Shown: piece by piece, positions 42,495 through 51,736 of the stretch
Position numbering within the stretch: position 1 is the first letter of the stretch
How the letters are laid out: the number at the start of each line of letters is the position of its first letter
Source of the DNA: JBJYIN01 sp046237015
GTDB taxonomy: Bacteria > Pseudomonadota > Gammaproteobacteria > Enterobacterales > Enterobacteriaceae
Direction of reading: 5' to 3'
Assembly (NCBI RefSeq): GCF_046237015.1
Contig: NZ_JBJYIN010000017.1
Span: 1-64,000 of the forward strand
DNA: 64,000 nucleotides
Position numbers and translations under genes: made by a program
The notes under the pieces: model-generated
What the model was told of the DNA's origin: nothing
Seen by the model: only the letters and a program-made list of their open reading frames with translations
The model's database searches: none

Positions 42495-43496
42495 TCAAAT
42501 GCTGCTGCCGGGCAAAATAACAAAGCCTAAATCAAGCCGCTGGGGGGTAACCTCTTCCCCCCGCAAACGGGCAAGAAGTCGTTCTGCCGCGATTTGTCCC
42601 ATTTTCTCTCGAGGGGTCAACACGCTGGTCAGTTTAGGCTCCATCGATTGACCGATATCGTGTCCATGGAAACCGGCTATCCCGATATCCTCGGGGATAC
42701 GTAGCCCTTGTCGACGGCACTCAAAAGCAGCACCGATAGCAAGGTCGTCATTCGTACAAAACAGACTATCCGTCTCAGGATAGCGCTGACGCGCCTCCCT
42801 CAGCAATTCACCGCCCAAGCTATAGGTGGATGGGCGATCGGTACAAACACAGCGAGGCGTCAAGCCACTATCCCGCATCGCCTGTTCATATCCCTGCATT
42901 TTCATGACGGTACGTTCATCCTGACGGGCACCAAGATAAACAGGATGGGTATGTCCATATTCCAGCATGGTTTTTGTCATTTGATAAGCCGCTTCATGGT
43001 TATTGAAACCCACGGCCAAATCGATACACGGAGATTCACTATCCATGATCTCAACTACCGGAATCCCCGCTACCTCAATCATTTTCCGCGTCCGCTCAGT
43101 GTGAGAGCGCTCAGAAAGGATCAGCCCGTCAATATTGTAGGAAAGTAGCGACATCAGACGCATCTCTTCGCGCTCAACATGATACCCATAGTGAGCCAAC
43201 ATGGTCTGATAGCCATGAGCATCCGTCACACTTTCAATACCGCGCAGCACCTCAGCAAAAACCTGGTTCGTCAGTGAAGGTAGCAATACCCCAATAGCGC
43301 GGCTCGTTGAATTAGATAGAATTTCTGGCGCCCGATTAGGGATATAGCCAAGTTCGTCCAATGCCACCGCGATCTTGCTACGCAGCGCCATTGAAACCAT
43401 GAGTGGATCACGCAAATAACGGCTGATCGTCATTTTAGTGACACCAACTTGATTAGCCACATCTTGCAAACCAGGTCTTTTTTTCTTCATTTTCAA
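42495..43496 (-). CDS. gntR: LacI-family gluconate operon repressor
   Basis: A 333-residue LacI-type repressor. The N-terminal helix-turn-helix and hinge are GLQDVANQVGVTKMTISRYLRDPLMVS, followed by the periplasmic-binding-protein-like ligand domain (AIGVLLPSLTNQVFAEVLRGIESV... IGIAGFHGHDIGQSMEPKLTSVLTP). It matches GntR of enterobacteria, which binds GTTACCGGTAAC-type sites and is released by gluconate. Such sites lie before the dehydrogenase operon, gntK and edd in this window. It is convergent with gntK. Confidence 0.92.
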   Translation of the reverse strand: MKMKKKRPGLQDVANQVGVTKMTISRYLRDPLMVSMALRSKIAVALDELGYIPNRAPEILSNSTSRAIGVLLPSLTNQVFAEVLRGIESVTDAHGYQTMLAHYGYHVEREEMRLMSLLSYNIDGLILSERSHTERTRKMIEVAGIPVVEIMDSESPCIDLAVGFNNHEAAYQMTKTMLEYGHTHPVYLGARQDERTVMKMQGYEQAMRDSGLTPRCVCTDRPSTYSLGGELLREARQRYPETDSLFCTNDDLAIGAAFECRRQGLRIPEDIGIAGFHGHDIGQSMEPKLTSVLTPREKMGQIAAERLLARLRGEEVTPQRLDLGFVILPGSSI

Positions 43497-43748
43497 CTAA
43501 TTAAATTGTGGTTGACGGATAATTCAGTTTACCAAAGAAAATGCCCCCTGTCTGTTGCACTGGCGTATTAATGCGCTCCTCATCCAATCGACATACACAC
43601 CGCACGGACCGGACCTAGCCCGAAGAAGTAAAAAGTATCGGATTGAAAATAAATGGCTAAGTTGTGACACCATTCTCACTAACAGCTTGCCGTCCCGATC
43701 ACCTACATCAAATTACTGATAGCTTGAACACATCTTAACCTCCACACG

Positions 43749-43764
43749 AGTGACTCACGTCACA
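43749..43764 (+). promoter_or_regulatory. CRP-like site upstream of the TRAP operon
   Basis: AGTGACTCACGTCACA: TCACA half perfect, GTGA half with one mismatch to TGTGA-N6-TCACA. It lies about 270 bases before the TRAP binding-protein ATG. A weaker match (TGTGACACCATTCTCA) lies near 43665-43680. Confidence 0.55.
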
Positions 43765-43802
43765 TAATCCCCTCTTCTGTCTGCCCCATTAAATCAATTC
43801 CA

Positions 43803-43819
43803 ATTACATTAAGTGTAAT
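43803..43819. promoter_or_regulatory. Palindrome ATTACA-N5-TGTAAT upstream of the TRAP operon
   Basis: A 17-base inverted repeat with 6 bp perfect arms. It is the best palindrome in the gap 43497-44019 and could be an operator for a regulator not encoded here. No GntR-type site is seen in this gap. Confidence 0.45.
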
Positions 43820-44019
43820 AATTACAGATTGTTACATTTGGTTTCTTCTGTTAGTTCATATCCGATGTAACGGCCAGAACCAGGAAAAGATCACCCTGTC
43901 GTCTCAAAAATTGACCAATAGCTTGAAAAAATACCGAGTACAAAAGTTTGATCAATCAGTGAACTACCCATAGTGATAGGCAAGCGTTTAATTATCGATT
44001 AAAAAAAATGGAAAACCTT

Positions 44020-45036
44020 ATGAAATCAATTAAGTGTATTGTTACATCGTCTCTGCTCGCCGCAGCACTTTCTTTCTCTTTTTCAGCCAATGCCGAGGAA
44101 ATAAAAGCCAGATCGTTGAAGATGCCGCTGGTTAACTCATTCACACACCCGCAGGGATTGGGGGCTAAAGCGTTTGTCGCGGAAGTGGCAAAAAACAGTA
44201 ATGGCAAAATAAAGATCAATATTTTTGCCAACGGCGTTCTGGGTGGCGAACAGCAAGTTGCCTCCGCGATGCAAGGTGGGACGATCGAAGTGTCCATGAT
44301 GTCTCCCGCGCAGTTGGTCGGAACCATACCTGAATTCGTTCTGCTGGATTTCCCCTTTTCCTTCAAAAATGAAAAGCAGGCTGACGCAGTGTTAGACGGT
44401 CCTCTGGGTTCAAAATTAATGGAATATATGCCAGCGAAAGGATGGGTTGGATTGGCCTATATGGAACAGGGTTATCGCAGTGTCAGTAATAACAAGCACC
44501 CGGTTAATACACTGGAAGACTTGAAGGGGCTGAAAATCAGAACCATTCTGAACCCGCTGTATATTGATATGTTCAAAGCATTAGGCGTCAACGCCATTCC
44601 GATGCCTATGCCAGAATTATATACCGCATTGGAAACCAAAACGGTTGATGGACAGGAAAATCCAGAAACGACACTGGACGCCAACAAGCTGTATGAAGTA
44701 CAGAAATACTTCAGCGGAACACGTCATATCTATAACCCTCAAATGCTGATGGTCAGTAAAAAACTATGGGATAGCCTGTCAGATACGGAAAAGAAAATTT
44801 TTCAGGATGCGGCCTATATCGCTCGTGACGTACAACGCAAAGCAGCTCGCGATATCACAGTGGAAGCAAGAAAACGCTTGGTAGAGCACGGCGTTAAACT
44901 TAACGATATCGCTCCGGAAGAGTTGGATAAAATGAAACAAGCCGTTCAGCCCGTTGTGGATAAATATTCCGCCTCATTGGATCCCGCACTGGTTGAACTA
45001 TTCCGTCAAGAGCTGGAAAAAACGCAAAACTTGTAA
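44020..45036 (+). CDS. TRAP transporter substrate-binding protein (DctP family)
   Basis: A 338-residue periplasmic binding protein of a tripartite ATP-independent transporter. A Sec signal (about residues 1-24, ending ANA) leads the DctP domain: GGEQQVASAMQGGTIEVSMMSPAQLVG, LDFPFSFKNEKQADAVLDG, the R-loop GLKIRTILNPLYIDMFKALGVNAIPMPMPELYTALETKTVDGQENP with the conserved carboxylate-binding Arg, and HIYNPQMLMVSKKLWDSL. TRAP systems import organic and sugar acids using a sodium gradient. Small and large membrane subunits follow in the operon. The ATG at 44020 (MKSIKC) was chosen over 44008. Confidence 0.92.
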   Translation: MKSIKCIVTSSLLAAALSFSFSANAEEIKARSLKMPLVNSFTHPQGLGAKAFVAEVAKNSNGKIKINIFANGVLGGEQQVASAMQGGTIEVSMMSPAQLVGTIPEFVLLDFPFSFKNEKQADAVLDGPLGSKLMEYMPAKGWVGLAYMEQGYRSVSNNKHPVNTLEDLKGLKIRTILNPLYIDMFKALGVNAIPMPMPELYTALETKTVDGQENPETTLDANKLYEVQKYFSGTRHIYNPQMLMVSKKLWDSLSDTEKKIFQDAAYIARDVQRKAARDITVEARKRLVEHGVKLNDIAPEELDKMKQAVQPVVDKYSASLDPALVELFRQELEKTQNL

Positions 45037-45229
45037 CTTAAAATTAAATTTATCGAATATATCTTCTTGAGCCATCTTTCCAGTTCATCTGGGAAGATGG
45101 CCGATATTGTGACTTAACCACCAGGTAGGGTGCATTTCATGGGCAGTGCGGGAGCCATCATCCAGAGAACTATACACTGGCAACCGTAGGCTTATGCCAT
45201 ATATCCGATTGTATTATGGAGCCATTATT

Positions 45230-45700
45230 ATGCTGTTTTTGGAAAAATATCTGGTCAAAATCATCAATGTGCTCATCACTAGTTGCTTTGCCGTCATGAC
45301 CACAATGGTGTTTATTAATGTTGTTATGCGTTACGTCTTTAACTCCGGTATCGCTTTCTCAGAAGAATTGTCACGTTTTTGTTTTGTCTGGATGACATTC
45401 CTGGGCGCGATCCTGGCAATGAAAGAGCACTCTCATATTCGCGTAGATACACTCATTCGACATTTATCCCATCGAGGCAAAAAAGTTTGTGCGGCCATCT
45501 CCAACGTACTCATGATTTATATTAGTTGGCTGTTATTTGATGGCAGTCTGACACAAACCATCATCAATTTTGGCACCCGCTCCCCCGCCACCGGTTTTTC
45601 AATGGCGATGTTATACGGCGTCGGCGTGATTTGCAGCGTGGGAATCATTATTTACGCGCTACGTAATCTCTATCAGCTCCATAAAAACGAAAGCTTATAG
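45230..45700 (+). CDS. TRAP transporter small membrane subunit (DctQ family)
   Basis: A 156-residue four-helix membrane protein of the DctQ family, with the typical FAVMTTMVFINVVMRYVFNSGIAFSEELSRFCFVWMTFLGAILAMKEHSHIRVDTLI pattern (about residues 20-78). It works with the large subunit encoded 31 bases downstream. The ATG at 45230 has GGAG about 10 bases before it; a longer frame from 45146 adds a non-typical polar N-terminus. Confidence 0.9.
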   Translation: MLFLEKYLVKIINVLITSCFAVMTTMVFINVVMRYVFNSGIAFSEELSRFCFVWMTFLGAILAMKEHSHIRVDTLIRHLSHRGKKVCAAISNVLMIYISWLLFDGSLTQTIINFGTRSPATGFSMAMLYGVGVICSVGIIIYALRNLYQLHKNESL

Positions 45701-45731
45701 CCGCCGCCAATAACAAAAAAGGATCGCTATT

Positions 45732-47012
45732 ATGACGTTAGCCATATTTTTAGGGGTGTTGGCATGCGGCATCATCATCGGCATGCCAATTTCCTTCGCT
45801 TTATTACTGTCCGGCGTTGCCATGATGTGGCAAATGGATCTGTTCGATTCGCAACTGATCGCCCAAAACGCCATCGATGGAACCAACAACTTCGTTCTAC
45901 TGGCCGCACCGTTTTTTATTCTGGCTGGCGAACTCATGAACGCTGGGGGTTTATCCAAAAGAATCATCCGTCTGGCGATGGCCTTCGTTGGGCACGTACC
46001 AGGTGGATTAGGTTATGTCGCTATTTTTGCGGCGATGCTGATGGCTAGTCTGTCAGGATCGGCACTGGCTGATACCACCGCATTAGCCGCTATGCTGCTT
46101 CCCATGATGCGCGAAGCTGGTTACAACATGAACCGCTCAGCCGGACTTATCGTCTGTGGTGGTGTTATCGCGCCAGTCTTACCACCCAGCATCCCCTTGA
46201 TCCTGTTCGGCGTGGCAGCACAGGTTTCCATTACCAAGCTGTTTATCGGTGGGATTATCCCCGGAGCCATGATGGGGATCGCCATTCTCATAGCCTGGTG
46301 GATTGTCTCTCGTAAAGACAAAGATACGATGGTGTTTGAGAAAAAACCTCATGCTGAAAAAGTTGCGGCGTTTAGAGAAGGAATCTGGGCTCTTGTTTTA
46401 CCCCTGATTATTCTGTTCGGCCTGAAATTCGGCATTTTTACCCCTACCGAAGCAGGCGTCGTTGCAGCAATCTACTCTTTATTTGTCGGCTGTTTTATTT
46501 ATAAAGAATTGAAGCTAAAAGACATTTATTACGTGCTGCTAAGTGCAGGAAAAACCACGTCAATGGTCATGTTTTTAGTCGCCGGTGCCATGGTGACTTC
46601 ATGGCTGATTACCGTTGCTGACCTCCCCGGTCAATTAGTTAGCATACTGGAACCATTTATTGAGCATCCTAAAATTTTTATGCTGGTACTGGTCTTAATG
46701 TTGTTAGTTGTTGGGCTGGTTATCGACATGACGCCACTCATTCTGATTCTGGCACCAGTATTGATGCCAGTTGTGACGATCGTCGGCATCGATCCTGTTT
46801 ATTTTGGCGTAGTCTTTGTCATGACAGCAGCACTGGGACTCATTACGCCGCCAATCGGCACCTCGCTCAATGCAGCCTGTAGTATCGGTAAATTACGTAT
46901 AGAAGCCGTATCCGTCAGTATGTTGCCTTTCCTACTATCAGAAATTGCCGTGGTGCTCTTACTGGTCATGTTCCCAGAAATCATCACCGTCCCACTTTCT
47001 ATCATGTTTTAA
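45732..47012 (+). CDS. TRAP transporter large membrane subunit (DctM family)
   Basis: A 426-residue permease subunit with about 12 membrane segments. Family landmarks: GMPISFALLLSGVAMMW, PFFILAGELMNAGGLSKRIIRLAMAFVGHVPGGLGYVAIFAAMLMASLSGSALADTTAL, APVLPPSIPLILFGV and FTPTEAGVVAAIYSLFVG. The final third (DMTPLILILAPVLMPVV... GLITPPIGTSLNAA) is typical. A hairpin at 47031 follows. The set with the DctP-type and DctQ-type genes is complete. Its neighbourhood of gluconate genes suggests a sugar-acid substrate. Confidence 0.93.
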   Translation: MTLAIFLGVLACGIIIGMPISFALLLSGVAMMWQMDLFDSQLIAQNAIDGTNNFVLLAAPFFILAGELMNAGGLSKRIIRLAMAFVGHVPGGLGYVAIFAAMLMASLSGSALADTTALAAMLLPMMREAGYNMNRSAGLIVCGGVIAPVLPPSIPLILFGVAAQVSITKLFIGGIIPGAMMGIAILIAWWIVSRKDKDTMVFEKKPHAEKVAAFREGIWALVLPLIILFGLKFGIFTPTEAGVVAAIYSLFVGCFIYKELKLKDIYYVLLSAGKTTSMVMFLVAGAMVTSWLITVADLPGQLVSILEPFIEHPKIFMLVLVLMLLVVGLVIDMTPLILILAPVLMPVVTIVGIDPVYFGVVFVMTAALGLITPPIGTSLNAACSIGKLRIEAVSVSMLPFLLSEIAVVLLLVMFPEIITVPLSIMF

Positions 47013-47030
47013 CTACAAGGGTTAACAACA

Positions 47031-47059
47031 ACACCGGAAACATTTTTTGTTTCCGGTGT
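47031..47059 (+). terminator. Hairpin after the TRAP operon
   Basis: ACACCGGAAAC and GTTTCCGGTGT pair perfectly over 11 bp around an ATTTTTT loop. There is no T-run after the stem, but it is a likely transcript end. The remaining gap to edd holds an operator and a repeat. Confidence 0.65.
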
Positions 47060-47266
47060 GATTAACATGAATAAATACGCTCCTCTGATTCACCACCTCA
47101 CAATACCTCTTATACTTAATTCAAACCTATTCTTACCTCATTAGGTGATATGTTTTTTATCATTCGAAAAAATGATGAAAATATTTCCGACCTCACAATG
47201 TGATGCAAATCACAAAACCACACCAACATAAGCTGAATCGTATAAAGCGAACGATAAAAACGCATT

Positions 47267-47278
47267 GTTACCGGTATC
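47267..47278. promoter_or_regulatory. GntR-type operator 4, upstream of edd
   Basis: GTTACCGGTATC, one base off the perfect palindrome. It lies about 400 bases before the edd ATG, with repeat copy E between them. Confidence 0.65.
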
Positions 47279-47317
47279 ATTTGAGTATATAGTGAACTCA
47301 TTACATAAAACGTAGCT

Positions 47318-47444
<127 letters not shown>

Positions 47445-47675
47445 GCGTGACCAGTGAGGCCCCTATCATGATAATAAATCACGACATGGTTTTAAGTTAA
47501 TAGCCAGCGTATTTCTTTATATCGACTGCTGACATCTTTTCCATTCTTTAATTAGCGTGGCGGTATTGCTCACCCTGAAAAAATATAAAAAACCGAATTT
47601 AAACCGGGAAATTTATTATTTATTTTCCGTTCGTTGACTATTTATAGCATCAAACTCGAAGCAATAGGGCCTAAC

Positions 47676-49481
47676 ATGAATCCTACGGTTACACGCGTCA
47701 CCAATAATATCATTTCTCGTTCTCAGGATAGCAGAGCCCAATATCTGACTCAGATTGAAGCGGCGAAAAGTAAAACGGTTCACCGTTCACAACTTGCCTG
47801 CGGTAACCTGGCTCACGGCTTCGCCGCCTGCTCGCCCGATGACAAAACCAGCCTGAAAAATATGGTGAAAAGCAATATCGGGATCATCACGTCCTATAAC
47901 GATATGCTCTCTGCGCATCAGCCGTATGAACATTACCCCGACCTGCTCAAGAAAGCGCTGCATTCCGTAGGCGCTATCGGTCAGGTAGCGGGAGGTGTAC
48001 CGGCGATGTGCGACGGAGTGACGCAGGGTCAGGACGGCATGGAACTTTCCTTGCTCAGCCGTGATTTAATCGCCATGTCGGCCGCCGTTGGGTTATCCCA
48101 CAATATGTTTGATGGTGCCTTATTTCTTGGCGTTTGCGATAAGATCGTTCCCGGTCTGTTTATTGCGGCGTTAGCCTTTGGTCACTTGCCAGCCATTTTC
48201 GTACCTGCTGGCCCCATGCGCACCGGTATCGCCAATAAAGAAAAAGTACGTATTCGCCAATTGTATGCTGAAGGTAAAGTCGGCCGCGATGCACTGCTGG
48301 AATCAGAGGCCAGCGCCTATCATTCTCCCGGAACCTGTACTTTCTATGGCACCGCGAATTCCAACCAAATGGTGATGGAAATAATGGGTCTGCACCTGCC
48401 TGGCTCTTCTTTTGTCTATCCCGATGTGCCGCTACGACACGCGTTGACCGAGGCGGCCGCACGTCAGGTCACCCGAATGACAGAATCCTCAGGCAACTAT
48501 ATGCCCGTCGGACGTCTGGTTGATGAGAAAGTCATCGTCAACGGAATCATTGCCTTACTGGCAACCGGAGGATCAACCAACCACACCATGCATCTGGTCG
48601 CAATGGCAAAAGCAGCCGGTATCACCATCACGTGGGATGACTTTTCTGAATTGTCAGAGGTCGTGCCACTACTTTGTCGCATTTATCCTAATGGTCCTGG
48701 AGACATCAACTACTTTCAGGCGGCGGGCGGGGTTTCACTGTTAATCCGCGAACTGCTGCAAGGCGGGCTTCTACATGAAGACGTTAACACCGTCGCGGGA
48801 TTCGGTCTGAATCGTTATACACATGAACCGTTCCTTGAACAGGATAAACTGGTCTACCGTGACGGCCCACATGCTTCGTTAGACACAGAGGTCATTGCGA
48901 CACTGAGCAAGCCTTTCGTTAAGCACGGCGGCACAAAAGTCCTGTCAGGGAATCTGGGCCGAGCCGTGATGAAAACCTCTGCCGTGCCGGAAGATCATCA
49001 GGTCATTCATGCACCGGCCATCGTGTTTGAAAGCCAATATGATGTCGATGCGGCATTCAATGCCGGGAAACTGGATCGGGATTGCGTGATCGTGGTGCGT
49101 TTTCAGGGGCCGAAAGCGATCGGCATGCCGGAATTACACAAGCTGATGCCACCGCTTGGCGTACTGATGGATCGCGGTTTTAATGTCGCGTTGGTGACCG
49201 ATGGTCGGTTATCCGGCGCATCCGGTAAAGTCCCTGCGGCTATTCATATTACGCCGGAAGCCTATAGCGGTGGGTTATTAGCCAAAATTCATACCGGCGA
49301 TATGATTCAGGTGGATGGCATTCGCGGCGAAATTAACCTGCTGGTCGATGCAACTGAATTGGCGAACCGCACAGCAGTGGAACCGGATCTATCTGCCTCA
49401 CACACGGGTATGGGACGAGAATTGTTCAAGGCGCTACGGGAAAGCATTACGGGTGCAGAGCAAGGTGCCAGCTGTATTTAA
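47676..49481 (+). CDS. edd: 6-phosphogluconate dehydratase
   Basis: A 601-residue IlvD/Edd-family enzyme that converts 6-phosphogluconate to 2-keto-3-deoxy-6-phosphogluconate in the Entner-Doudoroff route. Iron-sulphur and active-site landmarks: LACGNLAHGFAACSPDD, GGVPAMCDGVTQGQDGMELSLLSRD (Cys near residue 115), FLGVCDKIVPG and SGASGKVPAAIHITPEAY near the end. The ATG at 47676 gives the N-terminus MNPTVTRVTNNIISRS, as in E. coli Edd (MNPQLLRVTNRII); an in-frame start at 47634 was rejected. No eda follows in this window, unlike E. coli; the downstream gene is convergent. Confidence 0.96.
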   Translation: MNPTVTRVTNNIISRSQDSRAQYLTQIEAAKSKTVHRSQLACGNLAHGFAACSPDDKTSLKNMVKSNIGIITSYNDMLSAHQPYEHYPDLLKKALHSVGAIGQVAGGVPAMCDGVTQGQDGMELSLLSRDLIAMSAAVGLSHNMFDGALFLGVCDKIVPGLFIAALAFGHLPAIFVPAGPMRTGIANKEKVRIRQLYAEGKVGRDALLESEASAYHSPGTCTFYGTANSNQMVMEIMGLHLPGSSFVYPDVPLRHALTEAAARQVTRMTESSGNYMPVGRLVDEKVIVNGIIALLATGGSTNHTMHLVAMAKAAGITITWDDFSELSEVVPLLCRIYPNGPGDINYFQAAGGVSLLIRELLQGGLLHEDVNTVAGFGLNRYTHEPFLEQDKLVYRDGPHASLDTEVIATLSKPFVKHGGTKVLSGNLGRAVMKTSAVPEDHQVIHAPAIVFESQYDVDAAFNAGKLDRDCVIVVRFQGPKAIGMPELHKLMPPLGVLMDRGFNVALVTDGRLSGASGKVPAAIHITPEAYSGGLLAKIHTGDMIQVDGIRGEINLLVDATELANRTAVEPDLSASHTGMGRELFKALRESITGAEQGASCI

Positions 49482-49496
49482 TGCCATGATGATCCT

Positions 49497-49517
49497 ACTC
49501 GCCGACATCCGGCGAGT
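49497..49517 (+). terminator. Hairpin after edd
   Basis: ACTCGCCG, loop ACATC and CGGCGAGT form a perfect 8 bp stem 15 bases after the edd stop. It lacks a T-run. Confidence 0.6.
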
Positions 49518-49546
49518 ACTTAAATGACACACACAAACAACGCGAT

Positions 49547-49616
49547 GCTTAAAACGTAATGTTTGGAATGCATGGTTTAGAATGCCATGTTTAGAATGCG
49601 TGGCTTAGAACGCAAT
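49547..49616. repeat. Five tandem copies of a 14-base unit at the 3' end of the M50 gene
   Basis: Units begin at 49547, 49561, 49575, 49589 and 49603 and follow the consensus GYTTAGAAYGCRTG. The last unit includes the stop codon of the M50/HlyD gene (TAA at 49605-49607, minus strand), and each unit carries a minus-strand T(T/C)(T/C)(T/C)(A/C)AA stop-like core. Confidence 0.85.
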
Positions 49617-51734
49617 CTCCCGGATCAACACGGCGGAAACCACTTTCCAGCCGCGAATCAACAGGCTTTGCGCCTCACCGTCCATGACTACCGTACCGCG
49701 CAGCACCTGCGGCTGACCACGGTAGTCTTCGGGCAGATTGAGCAACACGCGATAAACCGCCTGCTCAGGATGCAACTTGCGCTGTGCATCGCTCAGCGTG
49801 GCAATATCACCGCCATACACCGAGGCAAGTTCCGGCGTGGCATTCAGGTCCCGGGTTGCCGTGCTGGCAATCTCCACAATGGTGAGCGGCAGCGACGAGC
49901 GGCTCACGTCCTGTAAATAAAACGTCCCCTTTGCGCCCGTGCGGAGCCGCTGCCAGTCTTTTTCCGACACGAACGCTTCCACCAGCCCGCCGGTTGGCTT
50001 GGTGACGACCGCCAGCCATTCGCCCTGCCCCAGCCACTCGCCCGTTTCCATCGGCGTCGCCATATCGGCCACCACGCCGTCTATCGGCGCACGCACCGTC
50101 AGTTGTTCCGACTGACGCTGCAATACCTGTAACTTTTGCAGCGCCGCTTCGTGCTCCTGCTTCACCCGCTGGTGATCGCCAGCCGCTTCCTTGTTGAATA
50201 CCTGAAAGGTGCTTTGCCAGTTCAGCGTAGCGATTTGTCGTTCCAGCTGTTGCCGTTCGTGCGCCAGCGCGTCAGACGACAGCGTAAACAGCGTTTGTCC
50301 CGCTTGCACAGGCTGGCCGACCTTCACGTCAATGCGCTGAATCATCGCAGGCACGGGCATATACAGGCTGCTTTGCTGTTCCGCCCGCAGCAGCGCCGGT
50401 GCATACACGCCGCGCTGCCAGGGAATCATCAGCAAGAGCAGAACCACAGCGCTCACAGTCAGCGTTGTCGTCATATTACGGTTCATACGATAATCCTTAC
50501 GGCGTTTACTCCACTCGCGTACTTCATTCACCACCGGCATCACCACGAAGTAGCCGATTTCAATCGCGAAAAGCAGCATCCCCAGCAGTTTGAACGTCAT
50601 GTGGTAAACCAGAATCGCGATACCGGTAAACAGGAAGAAACGGTATATCCACACCGCAAAGGCATAGCCCACCAGAGTACGTTGCAGCCAGCGTGGAAAG
50701 TGCTCCGGCGGGGCATCCCCTAAGCCGAACAGCCATTCCCGCATCTGCCAGCGGCCGATAGCAAAGCCTCGGTTTTGCAGGTTAGGCATCTGTAATCCAT
50801 CGGAAAGCAAGAAATAGCCGTCGAAGCGCATCAGCGGGCTGAGGTTAATCGCCAGCGTCATAATCCAGGTTGTCGTCGCCAGCATAAACGCGGCGCTGCG
50901 CAGCATGCCATCCGGCAAGAAACTCCATACCAGCGTCGCCCATGCAGCCAGCACCAGTTCGGTCATCATGCCCGCTGCGCCAATCGCCATTCGTTGCCGA
51001 CGGCGGGTGAGCTTCCACGAGCCGGACGTATCGGTGTACAGCACCGGCATCATCACCAAAAATGCGACGCCCATCGTGGCAACCCGCGCACCAAAGCGCT
51101 TGCAGGTGTAGGCGTGGCCGAACTCATGCAGAATCTTGGTAAAGCACAGCGTTAGCCCCGCCAGCGCGGCGCCTTCCAGCGTGAAGAAATGCAGAAACGT
51201 ATGTTTGAACGTTTCCCACTGGCGTCCGGCGAGGAATAGCCCCAGCACGGCTATCAGCAATGTGAGCTTGAGAAAAGTCCGGCTGAAAAACGGTTCGATC
51301 CACGGCAAGGTTACGCCCAGAAAGCGATCGGGGTGCCATAAGGGAATGCGAAAAAATAGATAGTTCTTCAACAGCTTGCGCCAGATCGAAACGCGCGACT
51401 GTTCCACCTGACGAGCAAACTGCGCCATCGCCTCATCGCCAGAAACCCGCGTCAGGCTGTTGGCCTGCAAGAAACGATTGAAATACTGCACATCGCTGTC
51501 ATCAAGCGTCAGTGCAGAAGTCTGGTTAACCTCGGCCACGATCTGCGCCGCGTTCCCCATCGACCAGCGCGATAGCATCGCCATTTCCGCCCAGCCGATA
51601 CGAAAATAAAGGCCACGTAGCGGATCTTCCAGCGTCCAGCTAGGCGATCCGTCGCGGTTAGCGGGCCCAGCATGCAGGATCAGTTCATCGCGCAGCGGGC
51701 TGAGCCCAGCGGCCGACGTCGCACCTCCGGCCAT
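49605..51734 (-). CDS. M50 (site-2-protease) membrane protein fused to HlyD-like adaptor domain
   Basis: A 709-residue polytopic membrane protein. After a soluble N-terminal domain (about 1-120) come several membrane helices with the zinc-protease motif His203-Glu-Phe-Gly-His207 and the second metal-ligand motif RFDGYF (Asp305), as in M50 intramembrane proteases. Further helices run to about residue 440. A C-terminal periplasmic adaptor begins with a membrane anchor (VSAVVLLLLMIPW), then SLYMPVPAMIQRIDVKVGQPVQAGQTLFTL, a coiled-coil hairpin (LAHERQQLERQIATLNW...) and a barrel-type lipoyl segment (LTVRAPIDGVVADMATPM). The gene is the last of a tightly packed operon with a TolC-like channel and two other adaptors. 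M50-adaptor fusions are known as peptide-export partners in some bacteria; its target here is unknown. Confidence 0.88.
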   Translation of the reverse strand: MAGGATSAAGLSPLRDELILHAGPANRDGSPSWTLEDPLRGLYFRIGWAEMAMLSRWSMGNAAQIVAEVNQTSALTLDDSDVQYFNRFLQANSLTRVSGDEAMAQFARQVEQSRVSIWRKLLKNYLFFRIPLWHPDRFLGVTLPWIEPFFSRTFLKLTLLIAVLGLFLAGRQWETFKHTFLHFFTLEGAALAGLTLCFTKILHEFGHAYTCKRFGARVATMGVAFLVMMPVLYTDTSGSWKLTRRRQRMAIGAAGMMTELVLAAWATLVWSFLPDGMLRSAAFMLATTTWIMTLAINLSPLMRFDGYFLLSDGLQMPNLQNRGFAIGRWQMREWLFGLGDAPPEHFPRWLQRTLVGYAFAVWIYRFFLFTGIAILVYHMTFKLLGMLLFAIEIGYFVVMPVVNEVREWSKRRKDYRMNRNMTTTLTVSAVVLLLLMIPWQRGVYAPALLRAEQQSSLYMPVPAMIQRIDVKVGQPVQAGQTLFTLSSDALAHERQQLERQIATLNWQSTFQVFNKEAAGDHQRVKQEHEAALQKLQVLQRQSEQLTVRAPIDGVVADMATPMETGEWLGQGEWLAVVTKPTGGLVEAFVSEKDWQRLRTGAKGTFYLQDVSRSSLPLTIVEIASTATRDLNATPELASVYGGDIATLSDAQRKLHPEQAVYRVLLNLPEDYRGQPQVLRGTVVMDGEAQSLLIRGWKVVSAVLIREIAF

Positions 51735-51736
51735 CG

